Source of the DNA: Caulochytrium protostelioides | Lineage: Eukaryota > Chytridiomycota > Caulochytriomycetes > Caulochytriales > Caulochytriaceae | Reading direction: 5' to 3' | NCBI GenBank assembly: GCA_003615045.1 | Contig: ML014247.1 | Location: 1 to 50,655 of the forward strand | DNA length: 50,655 bases | Shown: in pieces, positions 20,868-33,000 of the stretch | How the letters are laid out: the number at the start of each line of letters is the position of its first letter | How positions within the stretch are numbered: position 1 is the stretch's first letter | Notes under the pieces: generated by a model | What the model saw: only the letters and a program-made list of their open reading frames with translations | What the model was told of the DNA's origin: nothing | The model's database searches: none | Position numbers and translations under genes: made by a program

Positions 20868-22288
20868 CGTGGGCAGGCGTTAACTGTGGTCCGAGTCGTT
20901 CAATCGGGACAAAAAAGGTGGTGACACGTGTTAGTCGCCGTACGCACGTGTGTTGTCGGTCAGTGTCGCGGCGCGGAAGCAGTGGAGCAGGCCGGAATCG
21001 AGTCGAGTATCAGGATGCAGAGCGCCTCTTATAAACAGTCGTGAGGGCGGCCTGAGAGGAGAAGAACGGGGGAGCAAGCGACAGCGAGCGACAGCGTAGG
21101 GTCAGCGTAGCGCGGGGTGAGAGCGCGGGGCCACAAGAACACGGGACCCAGGACGATCCTCCAGGGGTATGCTCCGATGTCTAGACAACCTGGGTCCTGA
21201 CCACACGCGTGCTGTTGGCGGCGCCCAGCAGGCGGGCAGGCGGGCGCTCGCGTCGGCCCGAAGGCGCGCGGGCCTCCCGGGCTCCTCGTGCCACCGCGAC
21301 CCGCCAACGTGACGCTCCGTCCATGCACGCGGCCAACCTGGGTTCAGCCGTTCGGTGGCCGTCATCGAGTGTCCCCGCCGAGGTCCGCGTCTCGACTCGG
21401 CGAGCAGGGTCTCCCTCGCACTCCATGCCCATGCCTGCGGCAGCGGCGTCGGCGTCGGCGTCGGCGGGAGCGGCGGACGAGCGCGCATGCGCCTCGACGC
21501 CGTGGCGGAAGAGAGGGATTGGAGTGGACCCGCCCGTCCGCATGCGGCGGCGACACAGCGCCGCGCGGGCCCGCAGCCCGCCCGCGCTCGCGAACCCGTT
21601 CACGCCATTCCCCGTCCGCCATCCGCCGTCCGTTGCGTCGGCGGCGATAAGTCGTCGGGGGTGTTGTGTGCCATCCGCCCTCGCACCCGCCCTCGCACCT
21701 GCGGCCGTCGCCATGGCTGCGTCGGCGTCCGCTCCGCTCGTGCGCGCCGCCGCGCTGACGACCCTGGCGGGCGGCGATGGTCCTCGCCCACGACTGCGCC
21801 CACGCCTGCGCTTGCTCCTGCTACCCCTCGGGACCGAGGCACCGCGTCGCAGCCCCTTTCGCACCGAGAAAACCAGCCAGGCGGGGGGTCCGCCACTTTC
21901 TTCATCCGAACGATGCTGAGCGAACGACGCTGCGCGGAAAGCCGGGCAGACTCCGAAGCGGGATTCCGACAAGCCGCGACTCAGCACCGCGGAACGTGCT
22001 GCGCCACAGTCGAATCGTTGACGATGACGGAAACGTGGTCGGTCACTTCAAACGCATATGTGTCGCGGTCGCATCGTGACTATCGTATCGTGCGTGATGT
22101 CCATCACGCATCGCTGCGATACCGATCGGGTCAAACTAATAGGGCACGAAGGGCTCGTGAAGGTAAAGACATGAGTAAAATGTGATAACATCACGTTGAC
22201 GCAACGTTGCGATTTTTGTGCGGATGCTTGTTAAATCATGCTCAAGCGATGCTTCGACGGCGTGGAGGACGTCGTCGAAGCTGCCTGA
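20868..22288. other. Intergenic region between eIF2-gamma and the decayed Fanzor; no recognised gene
   Basis: An 800-bp GC-rich island (about 21180-21990) is open in several frames on both strands, with a (GCGTCG)-type repeat near 21450. Mutually overlapping frames of 236-276 codons there lack any domain, so I do not call a gene. The AT-richer end (22050-22288) leads into the Fanzor remnant. Confidence 0.5.
21028..21033 (-). promoter_or_regulatory. TATA-like box upstream of eIF2-gamma
   Basis: TATAAG read on the minus strand, about 160 bp upstream of ATG 20867. Position and orientation fit the eIF2-gamma promoter; no other evidence. Confidence 0.4.
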
Positions 22289-23684
22289 CCTGACCTGAAT
22301 CTGAGCTTTTATCAGCAGCTCATGCTGGGCGGCGCGGGCGCCAGGAAGCCAGAGCCTTCCGTGCGCGACTACTATCGGGACTACCCACAGCTGGCGGCCA
22401 GACTGCCTACGCAGCGCCACCTCAACGATACAAATATATACGTCGCAGGCGCCAAAAAGTACAGGACCAACCTGTTCAATCACTTCCAGCTAAGCTTTGG
22501 AACGCGCTCCGTCGATCTGAAAAGTATAAAAAAGGGGCCACCTCGATGCAAATCCCGATCATGGACATTCCCTCGTGATGCATACTCTCCCATGATAGCA
22601 CACGCATATATCATAAAATAATATGACTGCATCCAAAATCATCACGATCGACACCCTCGTGCTCCATGCCATGTTGGTGGAGCTCAACCTGCCACTTCAA
22701 GACCCTCAAGGTCATGACCCCGCCAGAGCGGAGGGCGGCCGCCCTGGCTTTCCGTAAGCTGGAAGGCAAGGATCACATGTTCACCGGTACCATCGATAGC
22801 GATGGGACCAGCATGTGCGTCCACTTTGTGCGAAAGAAGAAGGTGGCCGACGCCGTGCCGATTGTCACGGCGACCCCCGGGGTCACGACCTCCTTGCTTG
22901 TCAGCCCCGATCAGGCTGAACAGCCTCCGGAAGATGAAGCCGCGCTAGGCGAGCCCGGGCTTTCAGCTATACAGTGGCAATCAGCGCGTGTTTGGCCAGT
23001 TCTCAGACCGCGTCGCTAAGGGGCTGGCCACGGCGATGAAGCCCGTCGTCGCTGAAGTGGTGGCCGCTTATGGCGCGGCTAAGTTTGCCCCCGGCGGCAA
23101 GGGCGACATCCCTGTTTCAGCCGCTCGCGCGTATAAGGCGTGCGCCCAGCGCTTCGGCACCGTCCTGGTCGACGAGCTCCGCACGACCCAGATGCATGCC
23201 GGGACGAATGACCTCCTTGTCAAGGTGAGACACCGGGACCCGTCGAAGGTGCCGATCTCTCCCGCGTCCCGGACGAGTGTTCCTCAAATCGCGCCGACGG
23301 CCGTCCTGGTCCGCACGTCCCGGTCAGGCGCTCGCTTGATCGCGCCGACGCGGGTCAACCCGCCCCGCCGTGCTCGCGCGGGCGCTTCCCCGGCCGAGCC
23401 GACGCCGGCCACCCCGGTCGGCAAGACCCGGGTAAACGCCCAGACGCAAGTGGTCCTGAAACCGAGTCAACATCGGCGCCAGGGAACCCTGGCCCGAGGG
23501 TTCCCTGTGGTATGAAGCTACCAACCGCAATGAAGCCACCCACAGCAAGTTGGTGAACCGCGACCTCAATGCCGCGCTGGACATCCGACAATGTGTGGTC
23601 TTATCGGGAAGACCGAAGGCGTTGTGCCGCAACCCCGGGCAAACCCCACTGCCGTCCAAGGACGGCAAAGTCATCCGACACTGA
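22289..23684 (+). pseudogene. Fanzor (eukaryotic TnpB-like, RNA-guided nuclease family), decayed copy
   Basis: Homologous pieces lie in order but in different frames. The N-terminal segment SFYQQLMLGGAG...AKKYRTNLFNHFQLSFGTR is at about 22304-22511. A segment with IDTLVLHAMLVELNLPL starts near 22645. FTGTIDSDGTSMCVHFVRKKK, the pre-RuvC 'TDG' block, is near 22780-22842. The RuvC-II region with AYGAAKFAPGGKGDIP and VDELRTTQMH is at 23065-23198, and SKLVNRDLNAALDIRQC (RuvC-III) at 23547-23597. The last two are separated by one extra base near 23501-23505: deleting it would make RGFLWYE run on into RDLNAA. No RuvC-I aspartate block is visible between the TDG block and RuvC-II. The copy therefore looks dead as a nuclease. 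Family assignment follows from motif order; the C-terminal half is nearly the same as the second copy at 50 kb. Confidence 0.8.
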
Positions 23685-23771
23685 ACCGCGTGTCTGCCTC
23701 GGGAGGGGCCCCCACCGAGGGCATGGTGAGCGCCTTGACTCAATGTACGACCGCGTAACAAACAGGAGGGA
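23640..23771 (+). ncRNA. Candidate guide (omega) RNA region of Fanzor copy 1
   Basis: Sequence around and past the stop (TGA 23682) is shared with the 3' flank of the other Fanzor copy. Shared pieces are CATCCGACACTGAACC across the stop, a TGCCTC...GGGCATGG block at 23695-23726, and TACGACCGCGT followed by an AAC/AGGAGGG-like run at 23746-23770. Bases 23695-23723 fold into a stem (UGCC-UCGG paired with CCGA-GGGCA, one bulged G) around a G-rich/C-rich loop. Fanzor and TnpB guide RNAs are encoded at this 3' position and end at the element's right boundary. Transcription is not shown by the sequence. Confidence 0.5.
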
Positions 23772-24093
23772 TTTGCCAAACATCAAGCCCACATGTTCAT
23801 AATGATGCCATATTAAAAAACGCGTTTGGCGACGGGACGGGCTTGACATCGCACCAGCGCCGTATTGAGCGCCAAACGCTGTTCGATTTCGACAGCGCAT
23901 CACGTGGCTGAGCTCGTGCCGACCAGGTCGCCGTCCGTCAGGACAACTGGCCCATGATGTCTATCCAAGCCCATTGCTGTTTACAAAACGAAGAATTGTT
24001 ATTGAGACCGCAATCCAACGCGCGATACGGCGGCGGGTCGATCGACGCCAACAGGAAGCGACATCTAGACGGAAGCGCCAGGATCCGGCTGGA
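23772..24093. other. Spacer between Fanzor remnant and NST1 3' end
   Basis: About 320 bp of mixed composition with an A6 run near 23815. No gene or repeat recognised. If a guide were produced by copy 1, its variable part would be copied from the start of this stretch. Confidence 0.5.
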
Positions 24094-27000
24094 TCAGGAC
24101 CAGACATCACTCGAGACGAGGGTCGGACGCATCGCTTCGCCGGCCGTCGACGCCGAACCCGGCAGGGAGGGCGGCGGCGGTCCGGCACGGCCGACGGGGC
24201 TGCGCAGACGCGACAGGCCGGCTGGATGGTGTGGGACGCCGGCGGCGGCCGAGGCGGCGAGGGACGGCGACGAAGCGGCCGGTCGCGTTGAAGCCATCGC
24301 GAACGCGTTCATACCGCATCCCGGCGGGCCGAGTAGTCCCGGTGGCCCGAAAGGCGTCGATGCGAGGGACGCGCCGGCGGCCGTGTGTCGAGGCGGCGGG
24401 CCGAGCGCCACGCCATGATGCGGCGTGAGCCGGTGCGGCGACGGGTGGCCGAGGAGGCCGCCACGATGCAGGGCGGGCGGCGCCATGGGTACGGATGGAG
24501 CGGGTGCTTGCGCCTGGGCGAGGCGCATGCCGGCGCGGGCGCCGAAGCCGCCGAGCGGCGGGCCGTCGGGCCCGCAGAGGGCGTGACCGAGACCGCCCAG
24601 ACCGTCTGGGGGCGCACTGGCACTCGCGTGGCCGCCGGGCGGCACGGCGGAGGGCGTCATACTTGGGTTCGGAAGCGCGGTGTCCGAGACGCCGTGCAGC
24701 GGCGCCATGCGCGTCTGCGCGGCACTGCTGCTGCTGCTGCTGCTGCTGCTGCCGAACGCGTCGTATGGACCAGCGAGCGGCGGCGTGGCGAGACCGCTCA
24801 GACCGCCCAGCGCGCCAGCGCCGGCAGTCGCGTTCGTGGGATGCGCACCCGAGAGACCCGAGTGCAGCGGCTGTCCTGGCGCGCCGAGCGGGTTGAGTCC
24901 GCCGTGGTGCAATGCATGGCCGTGGTGGCTGGGCAGGTCGCCCATGGGGCCGCTATGGCCATGGCCTCGGCCATGGCCGTGCAGGGGGCCGTGCGCGGGG
25001 TGGAGCGACGGATGGGCGAACGCGGCGCTCGCACTGGCGCTGAACTCGGAGATGCTAAACGCGCTGGGGCGCAGCCCCGGCGAGCTGTGCGGATGCGAGT
25101 CGCCGTGGGGCCCGCCGAGCGAGGCGAGCGGCGATCGCGACAGGGGCGGCGCGAGCGACGGCGCGAGCGACGGCCCGTGCGACGGGATCAAGGTTTCACC
25201 AAAGAGGTGAGTCGAAGACCGGCGGGCGCCGTTGCCGCTGAGGCCACTGCCAAGGCCACCGCCGAGTCCGCCGCCAAGTCCGCCGCCGAGGCCGCCGAGG
25301 CCGCCGAGCCCAAGCCCGCTCATGCTGCGGCTCATACCAAACGGCAGGTCGCGGGCGCTAGGCGGCGAGACGACACGGCTGTTAGCGTTCGTGGCGGCAG
25401 TCGGCGTGCTCAAGCTGGTCGGAGCCGTTCCCGGCGGGAGCAGCGTGGGGTCGTCGGTCGTCGCTTTCCGCATGCCGCCGACGCCGACCGAACCACTGCC
25501 GCCGTCGTCGTCACAAAAGTTGGCGACGGACGCGGCCCACGGCCCGAGGGAGGCACCGGCGCCGTCGAGTGACATGGGACTGGGCGACCAATGGCGCGGC
25601 GGCACGTTGGAGACGACGGCGGCGTCTGGTGACAGGCCCATCGGAAGATGGCGTGCGCCGACGCTGCTGAGGCCGACGCCGACACCGACACCGACGGCGA
25701 CGCCGAAGCGCTGCGCACCGGGTGCGAGCTGGCTGCCCGAAAGACTCCCAGAGAGGCCGCCAGCAAGGCTGCCGGAAAGACTGCCCGGGAAGCTGGACGA
25801 CGCGGGGATGTCAAGTGCAGTGACGCTTGTCGTAGCCGCTGAAGAAGCCGCCGTTGTCGTCGCCAAAACGGATGCCGTCGTGGCGGCGGCCGTAGTCAAG
25901 GGCACGGGCGCGATGGCGCGACCGAAGGGATCATCGAAGGCAGGGCGGATGCCGCCGGCGCCGGTGCCGGTGCCGGCATGGCCTGAGACCGGCGACGGGG
26001 AGAGGCCCGGCGGGCCAGCGAGACGAGTGCCAAACACCGACCCTTGGCGCTTGTCCACGGAGCCGTACGGAGCGGCGGCGGCGGAGACGGTGGTCGGCGC
26101 CATCGTGAACGGCGCAAGCGATAAGGGCGTCAGAGGAACGACGGCGGCGGCCGTGGTGACCAGGACCGGCCCGAGGGGGGCGGCGGTCTCGGCCACGGCA
26201 TGCTCGACGGCCGCGAAGCCGGCGAGGCCGGGCGGACGGGCGAGACCGGCGGGCGAGAGACCGGCAGGCGCCGAGAGGCCGCCGCCGCTGGTCCCAGTGC
26301 TCCCTGGATGGCTGAGCGGCGGATAGGCCGCGTCCGGCAGCGCGCGCGGCGTCGCTAACGGCGTCAGCGATCCACGGCGGGCGCTGGCCCATGTGGACGG
26401 GTCAAGGCCGGGAGGCGGCTTGATAGCGGCGCTGCCACCACTCACACTTCCGGTGATGGAGGCCGTGGCGGCGATGGCAGTGACGGGGTACACCATCGGT
26501 GCGCCAGAGCGCGAAGAGACGCGAGCAGGCACGACCGCAGCCAAGGGTGCAGCCGTCGACGAGGCCATCGTGGCCGACGGGCGTTGAACATAGTACTCGT
26601 GCGGAATCGGGATTTCCGGTGAGGCTTCGCCCGGCGAGCAATTTCCTGGCGCCAACGCGGTGGTGGTCGCAGCAGTGGCCGCCGTGGCCGACGGCAACGG
26701 CGACGCAAGGACGGGCGTCAGCGTGGCCGGAAGCCCGAGCGGCTTTGTGGCCGTGCTTTCCGGCTTGGCGGCCACCGGTTCAGTCTTCGAGGACGCCTTC
26801 GTTGTGACCGGCGTCTCGACGATTGGCGCGGCGGCAAGCACCGGTGCGGGCGTGAGCGCCGGTGCCGGCGTCGGCACAGTCTTCGCTTCCTTGGATTTCG
26901 TCTTGCGCTGACTGCCTTTCGGGTGCGCGGTGGGCGCCGGCGCGGAGGGTCGCGGCGTGAGAGCCGGCCACTCCGCTTCCCGTGACGCGGCGGCCACGGC

Positions 27001-30000
27001 AGCAACGGCCGCGGCAGCGCGGTCAGCCGGTTGCGGCGAGGCCGCTGCGTCAGGATCCGCGGTGGCGGTGATGGCCGCCCAGGGACCGGGCGTGGCGGCC
27101 ACGGCGGCGACGGCGGTGGCCGGCTTCGTGGCGGGCTGCGCGGCGCCATTCTTAGCTGTCTCGGCCGATGCCGTCTCGGGCTTGTCCTCGGACGCGGCGT
27201 GAGCAGCCGTGTCGCCGGCTGTCCGTTTCGTCGTGCTGACGCTTGGGGCGGCGGCGGTGCGCATGGGAGCCACGTGCTGGCGGGCCGAGACAGGTTCCGC
27301 ATGGCGCAGCTGCTGCTTGGGCCCCTTGCCCTTGCCCTTGACGGGGTTGAGGCCTGGAATGACCTTGGGCGGCGGAGGCGGCGGCGGGGGTTTGGCGACA
27401 GCGGCCGGCACACTAACGATCTTGGCGGACTCTTTGGCGTCGCGCGAGGCTTTGCCGCTCGTGACATCAACGAGGGGCTTGGCCAGCCCGGAACTTGGTT
27501 TCGCCTGCTGCTGCTGCTGCTGTTGCTGCTGCATGAGCTTGGTCTTGAAGGTCGGGTGAAAGGCCAGCAGATCGGCTTCCGAGAGCACATCTACTTCGCC
27601 GTCCGAGTCCGCAGCTACCGGCTTGCTCGTCCTGGGCGTCGCTTGCGAGGCGGGAAGATGGGAGCGCTTACGATCAACGGCCCGCTTCGCCTCCCTGGTC
27701 TCCTGGGCCGCTTTGACGAGCAACGCGGCGTCGGCCGCTTTCTTGTCGGTCACACGCTTTGTCTCGGCGGCGGCAGCTTGCTTGGCCGCTTCTTTCGCCT
27801 GCGCGGCAGCGACCTGAATCGCCTTTTCGGCTTGCTTGGCTTCGGCCTTTTGGGCTGCTTCTTTCGCCAGCTTCGCAGCGTGACGCTCAGCCTTGAGAAG
27901 CGCTTCCTTCTCTGCCGCGCGCTGCGCCGCGTCGCGTTTTGCTTGAAGCAGAGCTTCTTCTTTGGCACGCGCTTCTTCGCGAAGCAGCTGAAGTCGCTGC
28001 TCGCGCGCCTTAGCGACCTTGTCCTGCTTCTTGCCCTTGCCGCGGGCCTTCAGGGCGCGGCTCTGGTTCTCCTCGGCCTCAAGCTCTTTAAGAAACTGCT
28101 CGCGGCGCTGTTCGGCGGCCCAGGCGTGGTAAGCGGCCATCACGCGGAGCTCGAACATGCGGGCCGCAAAGACCTGGAACATCCGGCGGCCCTCGTCGAT
28201 CCGCTGCGCTTCCATCATCTTGTAGCGGTTCGGGTCCCCGAACACGGCGCGGCGGATCTCCTCGTCCATGTCCACTTCACGGCCTGGCAGTTCGTCGTCG
28301 TCTTCGCCGTCTTCGTCATCGTCGTCGACAAACTGGCCGTCCTCCTCCTCGAATTCGAGGAAATCACCGCTGTCCACGCGCGGACCCGCCGTCGAAGAGT
28401 CCAAAAAATGGGCCGCATGGTGCGGGTGGGTGTGGGCATGCGGATGCACGTGGCCCATCACGCTCGTACCACCGCCCGTCAAGGGGTCCCCAAACAGGGG
28501 GACCCCATGGGAGTGGGAGTAGTGATGCGAGTGATGGGGATCCATCGCGGCCGGATCAGAGCCATCCATCGGATCGAGCGGATCATGTAGAGGCGCATGG
28601 TGGTCGTGCTCGCCATACGCCATTAGGTGGCCGTGCGCGTGGTGGTCATGGTGGTAGTGCGCGCCATGCGGATGCGACGCCGCGACCGCGGTCGGGTCCG
28701 CTTTTGCAGACAGCATGCCACCGTGCGAGGCGGCATACGCGGCAGGGTTGTGGTACAGCAAGTGATGGCCGTGAGCAATGTTTTCTTCGTCCACATACGC
28801 ATCGTCGTCGTCGTCTTCGGGTAAAGCATCGAGATCTTCGCCCAGGTAGGCGCTCGCGGCGGCCATGTACGAACGGTACTGTGTCAAGTCCGCTTGGTTG
28901 AGCTCGTTGTCTCGATCCAGATGGTACAAGGCCGGCGTCATCATGCCCTCTAGATGATCCGGCGGCGGCGCGAGAGACGCAGCGGCGGTGCCATGCTGAG
29001 GGTGGCGATGGTGCGACTGTGAGGCGGACGCACACACAGCCGGCAGAGTTGTCGCTGTAGCTGCCGGCGCCGAGGACGCCTCACCCGGTGCATGGTGGCG
29101 GTGATGGTGATGGTGATGGTGATGATGAGCCGGCGGGGGCGGCGGAGGCGGCAACGTGGAACGATGTGTCGCGTGTCCGCGGCCGTGAGCGCCGAGACCA
29201 TGGTGCCCCCCGTAGGCGAAGTCGGTGTCGAGGCCGTGGACATGGCGCGTCGGCGGCATGGGCGGCGCCACGATGGGCGGGTCGGCGGAGTGCGAGGCGG
29301 GCGAGGCCGCAGGCGAGAGGTCGTCGTACGCCGTCTGGCCGTGCAGCGGCGTCGCGGTCCGGGGCGGCAAAGTCTTCGAAGCCGGCGGATGGGCGGCTTT
29401 GCCATGCTCGTCCGCGGCGGGCAGTGCGTGGGGCGAATCAGCGGCCGCATCGGCTTCCAGCTTGCGGAGTTTGCGCTCCGCCACGCGCTCCATCAGCTCG
29501 ATGAACTTGCGACCGTCGTTTTTAATGAAGTCCTCGGCGACGTTGAAGACGCCGCCAAATTCGGAGGCCGCCAAGTCGGCCACCACCTCCGGGTGGTCCG
29601 CATAGTCGCTCTCCCAGAGCGCCGCGTCCTGGAGGTAGGCGCTCGACTGGGGCACAAGCGCATCGCTCTCGAGCATCAAGCTCGAGTCGAGCGGCTCGCC
29701 CGCTTCCTGCTGCCGCTTCTGCAGTTCGAGGTGCTTATTCGCGTAATGCTTCAGCTCCTGGTAGTACGCGTCATAGAGAATGTTGAGCTCTTCCACAATG
29801 ACGGCTTGCTTCTTGCCGCACACAGCGCAGTCGCACGCTTGGCGCTGCTGGTCCTGAATCTTTTTGAGAATGGCTTGCTTTTCCAGCTCGACGAGATGAC
29901 GGCGTTCGGACTCCGAGAGGCCCAGCCAGTATGCTTGCACTTGACGCTTTTCTTCCTCGGCCGGCGTCGCCCACACCGTATGCACCGTCGTGTCACCGTC

Positions 30001-33000
30001 TTTGTGCTGCTGGTGCTGCTGCTGGTGGTGTTGGCTGTGGTGCGACCGGTGCACGAGATGAGGGTCATCATGCTGGCGACGCGCATGGTAGTGCTTCGCG
30101 TGGCTGCCCGAGGCATGCTTGACTGACGACGATGACGATGACGCCGGCGCCGCAGCGGTTGACGATGAGGTTGCCGGCTTCTTTTGTCGCGACTGAGACG
30201 GCGGCGGCGGCGGGTGGGCATGCGAATGGGCCGGTGAATGTGATACACGGGCGTTGCTGCCGCTGGTGCACGTCGCGACGCGCGGCGGCGCCGGGGCCGG
30301 GGCTGGAGCCGAGAAGGCTCCCACGGGGTGGGGGCTGTGGGTCGCTGTGCTGACGGGCTGAGGCGGCCCCGCTGAGGGTGCCGCCGGGTAGCTCCCGCCG
30401 CGGTGGTGGTGCAGATGGCGTGCATGCGCGGGCGCGGCGTAGGGATGCGCATGACCGTGGTGATGGGGCGGTGGCGGCGCAGATCCCGACGGGTGCGGAT
30501 GCGGATGCGAGTGCAAATGCGAGTGACTGTGCGCGTGCATGTGGTGCGGATAGGCCGCATGGGGGTTCGCGTGGTGGGCGGCGTGGTAACTAGGGTGAGG
30601 CATCCCGCGACTGCTGGACGCCATGGCCTCGCCGTCGGCGGACGAGCGCATGAAGGCGGGCGCCGATGTGGGCGGCGGCGGCGCCGTCGCGGCCGACCGG
30701 GACGTCGCCGTTTCGGCTGCTGTGGTCGTGGGCAGCGTCCGAGGTGCGCCCGTCGTCGGGCCCGTCATCGCCGGCATCGATGCCGTGGATGCCAAGGTGG
30801 TGGCGGCGGCAGCCGCGGCGACGGTGGCGGGACGGAACGTGGTCATGACCTTCTCGAAGTGTTGAAGGAACAAACGCATCGTGGCTTGGCGCGTGATGTT
30901 TTGGGTTGAAGGCGCATGCGTCAGGTGGTAGCGGTTGGCTTTGACGTGACCGGAAGCCGACCCGGACGCGGCGACGACGCCACTCTCGCTCTTGCCGGCC
31001 TTGCTGCGGCCGATGTTGCTGCTGCCGCTACCCGCAGGTGGGTGGGGGTGGGGCGGTGGCAAGGGCATGGCGGAGGCGCCGTCGAGGAAAGGGTTCTGCG
31101 AGAAAGCGACCCAGCGCGGAAGGTGGGTGGTATGCTGCTCAACCGAATACGGCGGGGACTTGGCGAACTGGTACAGGGTGTAGGACGACATGCGGAAGAG
31201 ACCTGTTGCGCCGGCGGCCTCGCGGACATTATTGAGCGTCTCGGGCTGCTGCAGCCGCTGGCGCTGGCGGTATTTGGACTTGATAAACGCCAGCTTCGCC
31301 AGACCCGACTCATACTCGACGAACACGCCGTATTTGTGCCGAATGTCGCGGACCCACTCGGGGGCATCGTGGTCGACAATCATAAGCGCCACGGTCGCCT
31401 CCATGATCGCAAAGATGCTGCGCTCCATGGCGTGCGGCGGAACCTGGCCGTCCTCATTCACCGGTACATCTAGCGTGATCAGCGTAGATCGCGGCTTGGA
31501 CGAGGGTGATGACGAGGTCGAGGAGGAGGACGCCGAGGACGCGGCAGCGCCGTCCCTCGACCCTGATGACTTGCCGTTCTCGGTTACTTCGTGCTGCGAG
31601 GTCTGGAAAGGCCGTGCCATTTCGCCTTTCGTGGGCGTTGCAAACAGATACGCGATGTCGCGCGTCGGACGGACGCGGCCGTCACTGCCCGCTTCGCTGC
31701 GCGACTTGCCGTGTTTCACAGGACGATCACCGCTCGGGATCCCGGTTGTGGCCTCGGCGATCAGCTCGTGCGAGAGCGGCGCGCGGCCTGGATAGCACGA
31801 GGCGGCATCCACCATGCGCGCCGGGATGTTGTGGCGCAGGAAGCTGACCAGCTTGGGCGACGCCATCTTGGACAGTGCCGCGAGCAGCGGGTCATACGTC
31901 GGGAACATGGCGTGCTCCGAGAGCATGGTGCCCGCCGACGCCGACGCCGACGCGGCGGTACCACCCGGCGCCATCACGGTCTCCGTCGTGGCCGCGCCGG
32001 ACGCGTTGACGGCGTTCGTTGACGACCACAGGATCGTCGCCGCCGCCGCCTCCATGGCATCTGCGTCTTGCACGGGCGCGGCTGGGTCGGCATGAGGACC
32101 AGCCGCTGACGCTGGAGCAACCGATGGAGTAAGTGCAGGTGCGGACGTTGCGGGGGTATCCTGGGGCGACGACGGCGATGATGACAGCTGATGCTGGTGC
32201 GGCTGCACCGGCGATTCGGCCGATTCGGCCGAGACCGCCGCGGCTTCGCGGCGCTCTTCCTGGTGCTGCAGCTCCTGCAGCTCGTTCTGTTGCTGGGCGA
32301 GCGCCTGCAGCGCCGCCGCGGTGCTCTTGATGCGGCCGCGGGTGAACGCGCCCAGCGCGTCCGTGATGGCGGCGTTCACCTGAGGGATGACCTTCAGCTC
32401 GCTCGCACGCGCGAGAGCGTACGGGTTGACCATCCCGTCGTACATGTGGGCCGTTGCCAGCATAACCGACAGCGTTTGCATGGCTTCCTCCACGATATCG
32501 GGCGGGAGATGGCTCATGGCCGAGTCTTCGGATGGCAGGTCTTCATACAGATCGCTGTCGTCGTCATCATCTTCCGCGACCTCGATCACCTCGTCGGCGT
32601 CGCCACCGGCACCGGTCGGCGAAGGGCGTCCAGGCATGGCAGGTCCGGCCGGTGGTGCAACACCATCCGATGGGGCTTCGAGTGGTGCATCAGCATCAGC
32701 AGCAGTACCCACCGGCGTGGCCGCTGCGGTGGTGGGGGCTTGGACGTGTTCTTCGAGACACTCTTCCTCTTCAATGACCTCTTCAAACTCGAACACGTGG
32801 CGCGTCATACTGGACGTGGTGCAGATCGAGGTAAAAATGTCGAGAACAGCGTCGAATTCGGCCGAGAGCAGGAACGCGCGGGTCGCTAGTGTCGTCCGCA
32901 TCGTGATGGTCGTAAACGTCGAGAGCGCCGCAAGCTGCAGCGATGCCGTCGGACTGAGCGTCATCACGATGGGAGTCCGCGACGTCGGCAGCAGCAGCGT

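Noticed and set aside
21181-22185. Three overlapping 236-276 codon frames on both strands in a GC island
   Set aside because: They exclude each other, have low-complexity Arg/Ala composition, no domain and no homology I recognise. Reported only as an unassigned region.
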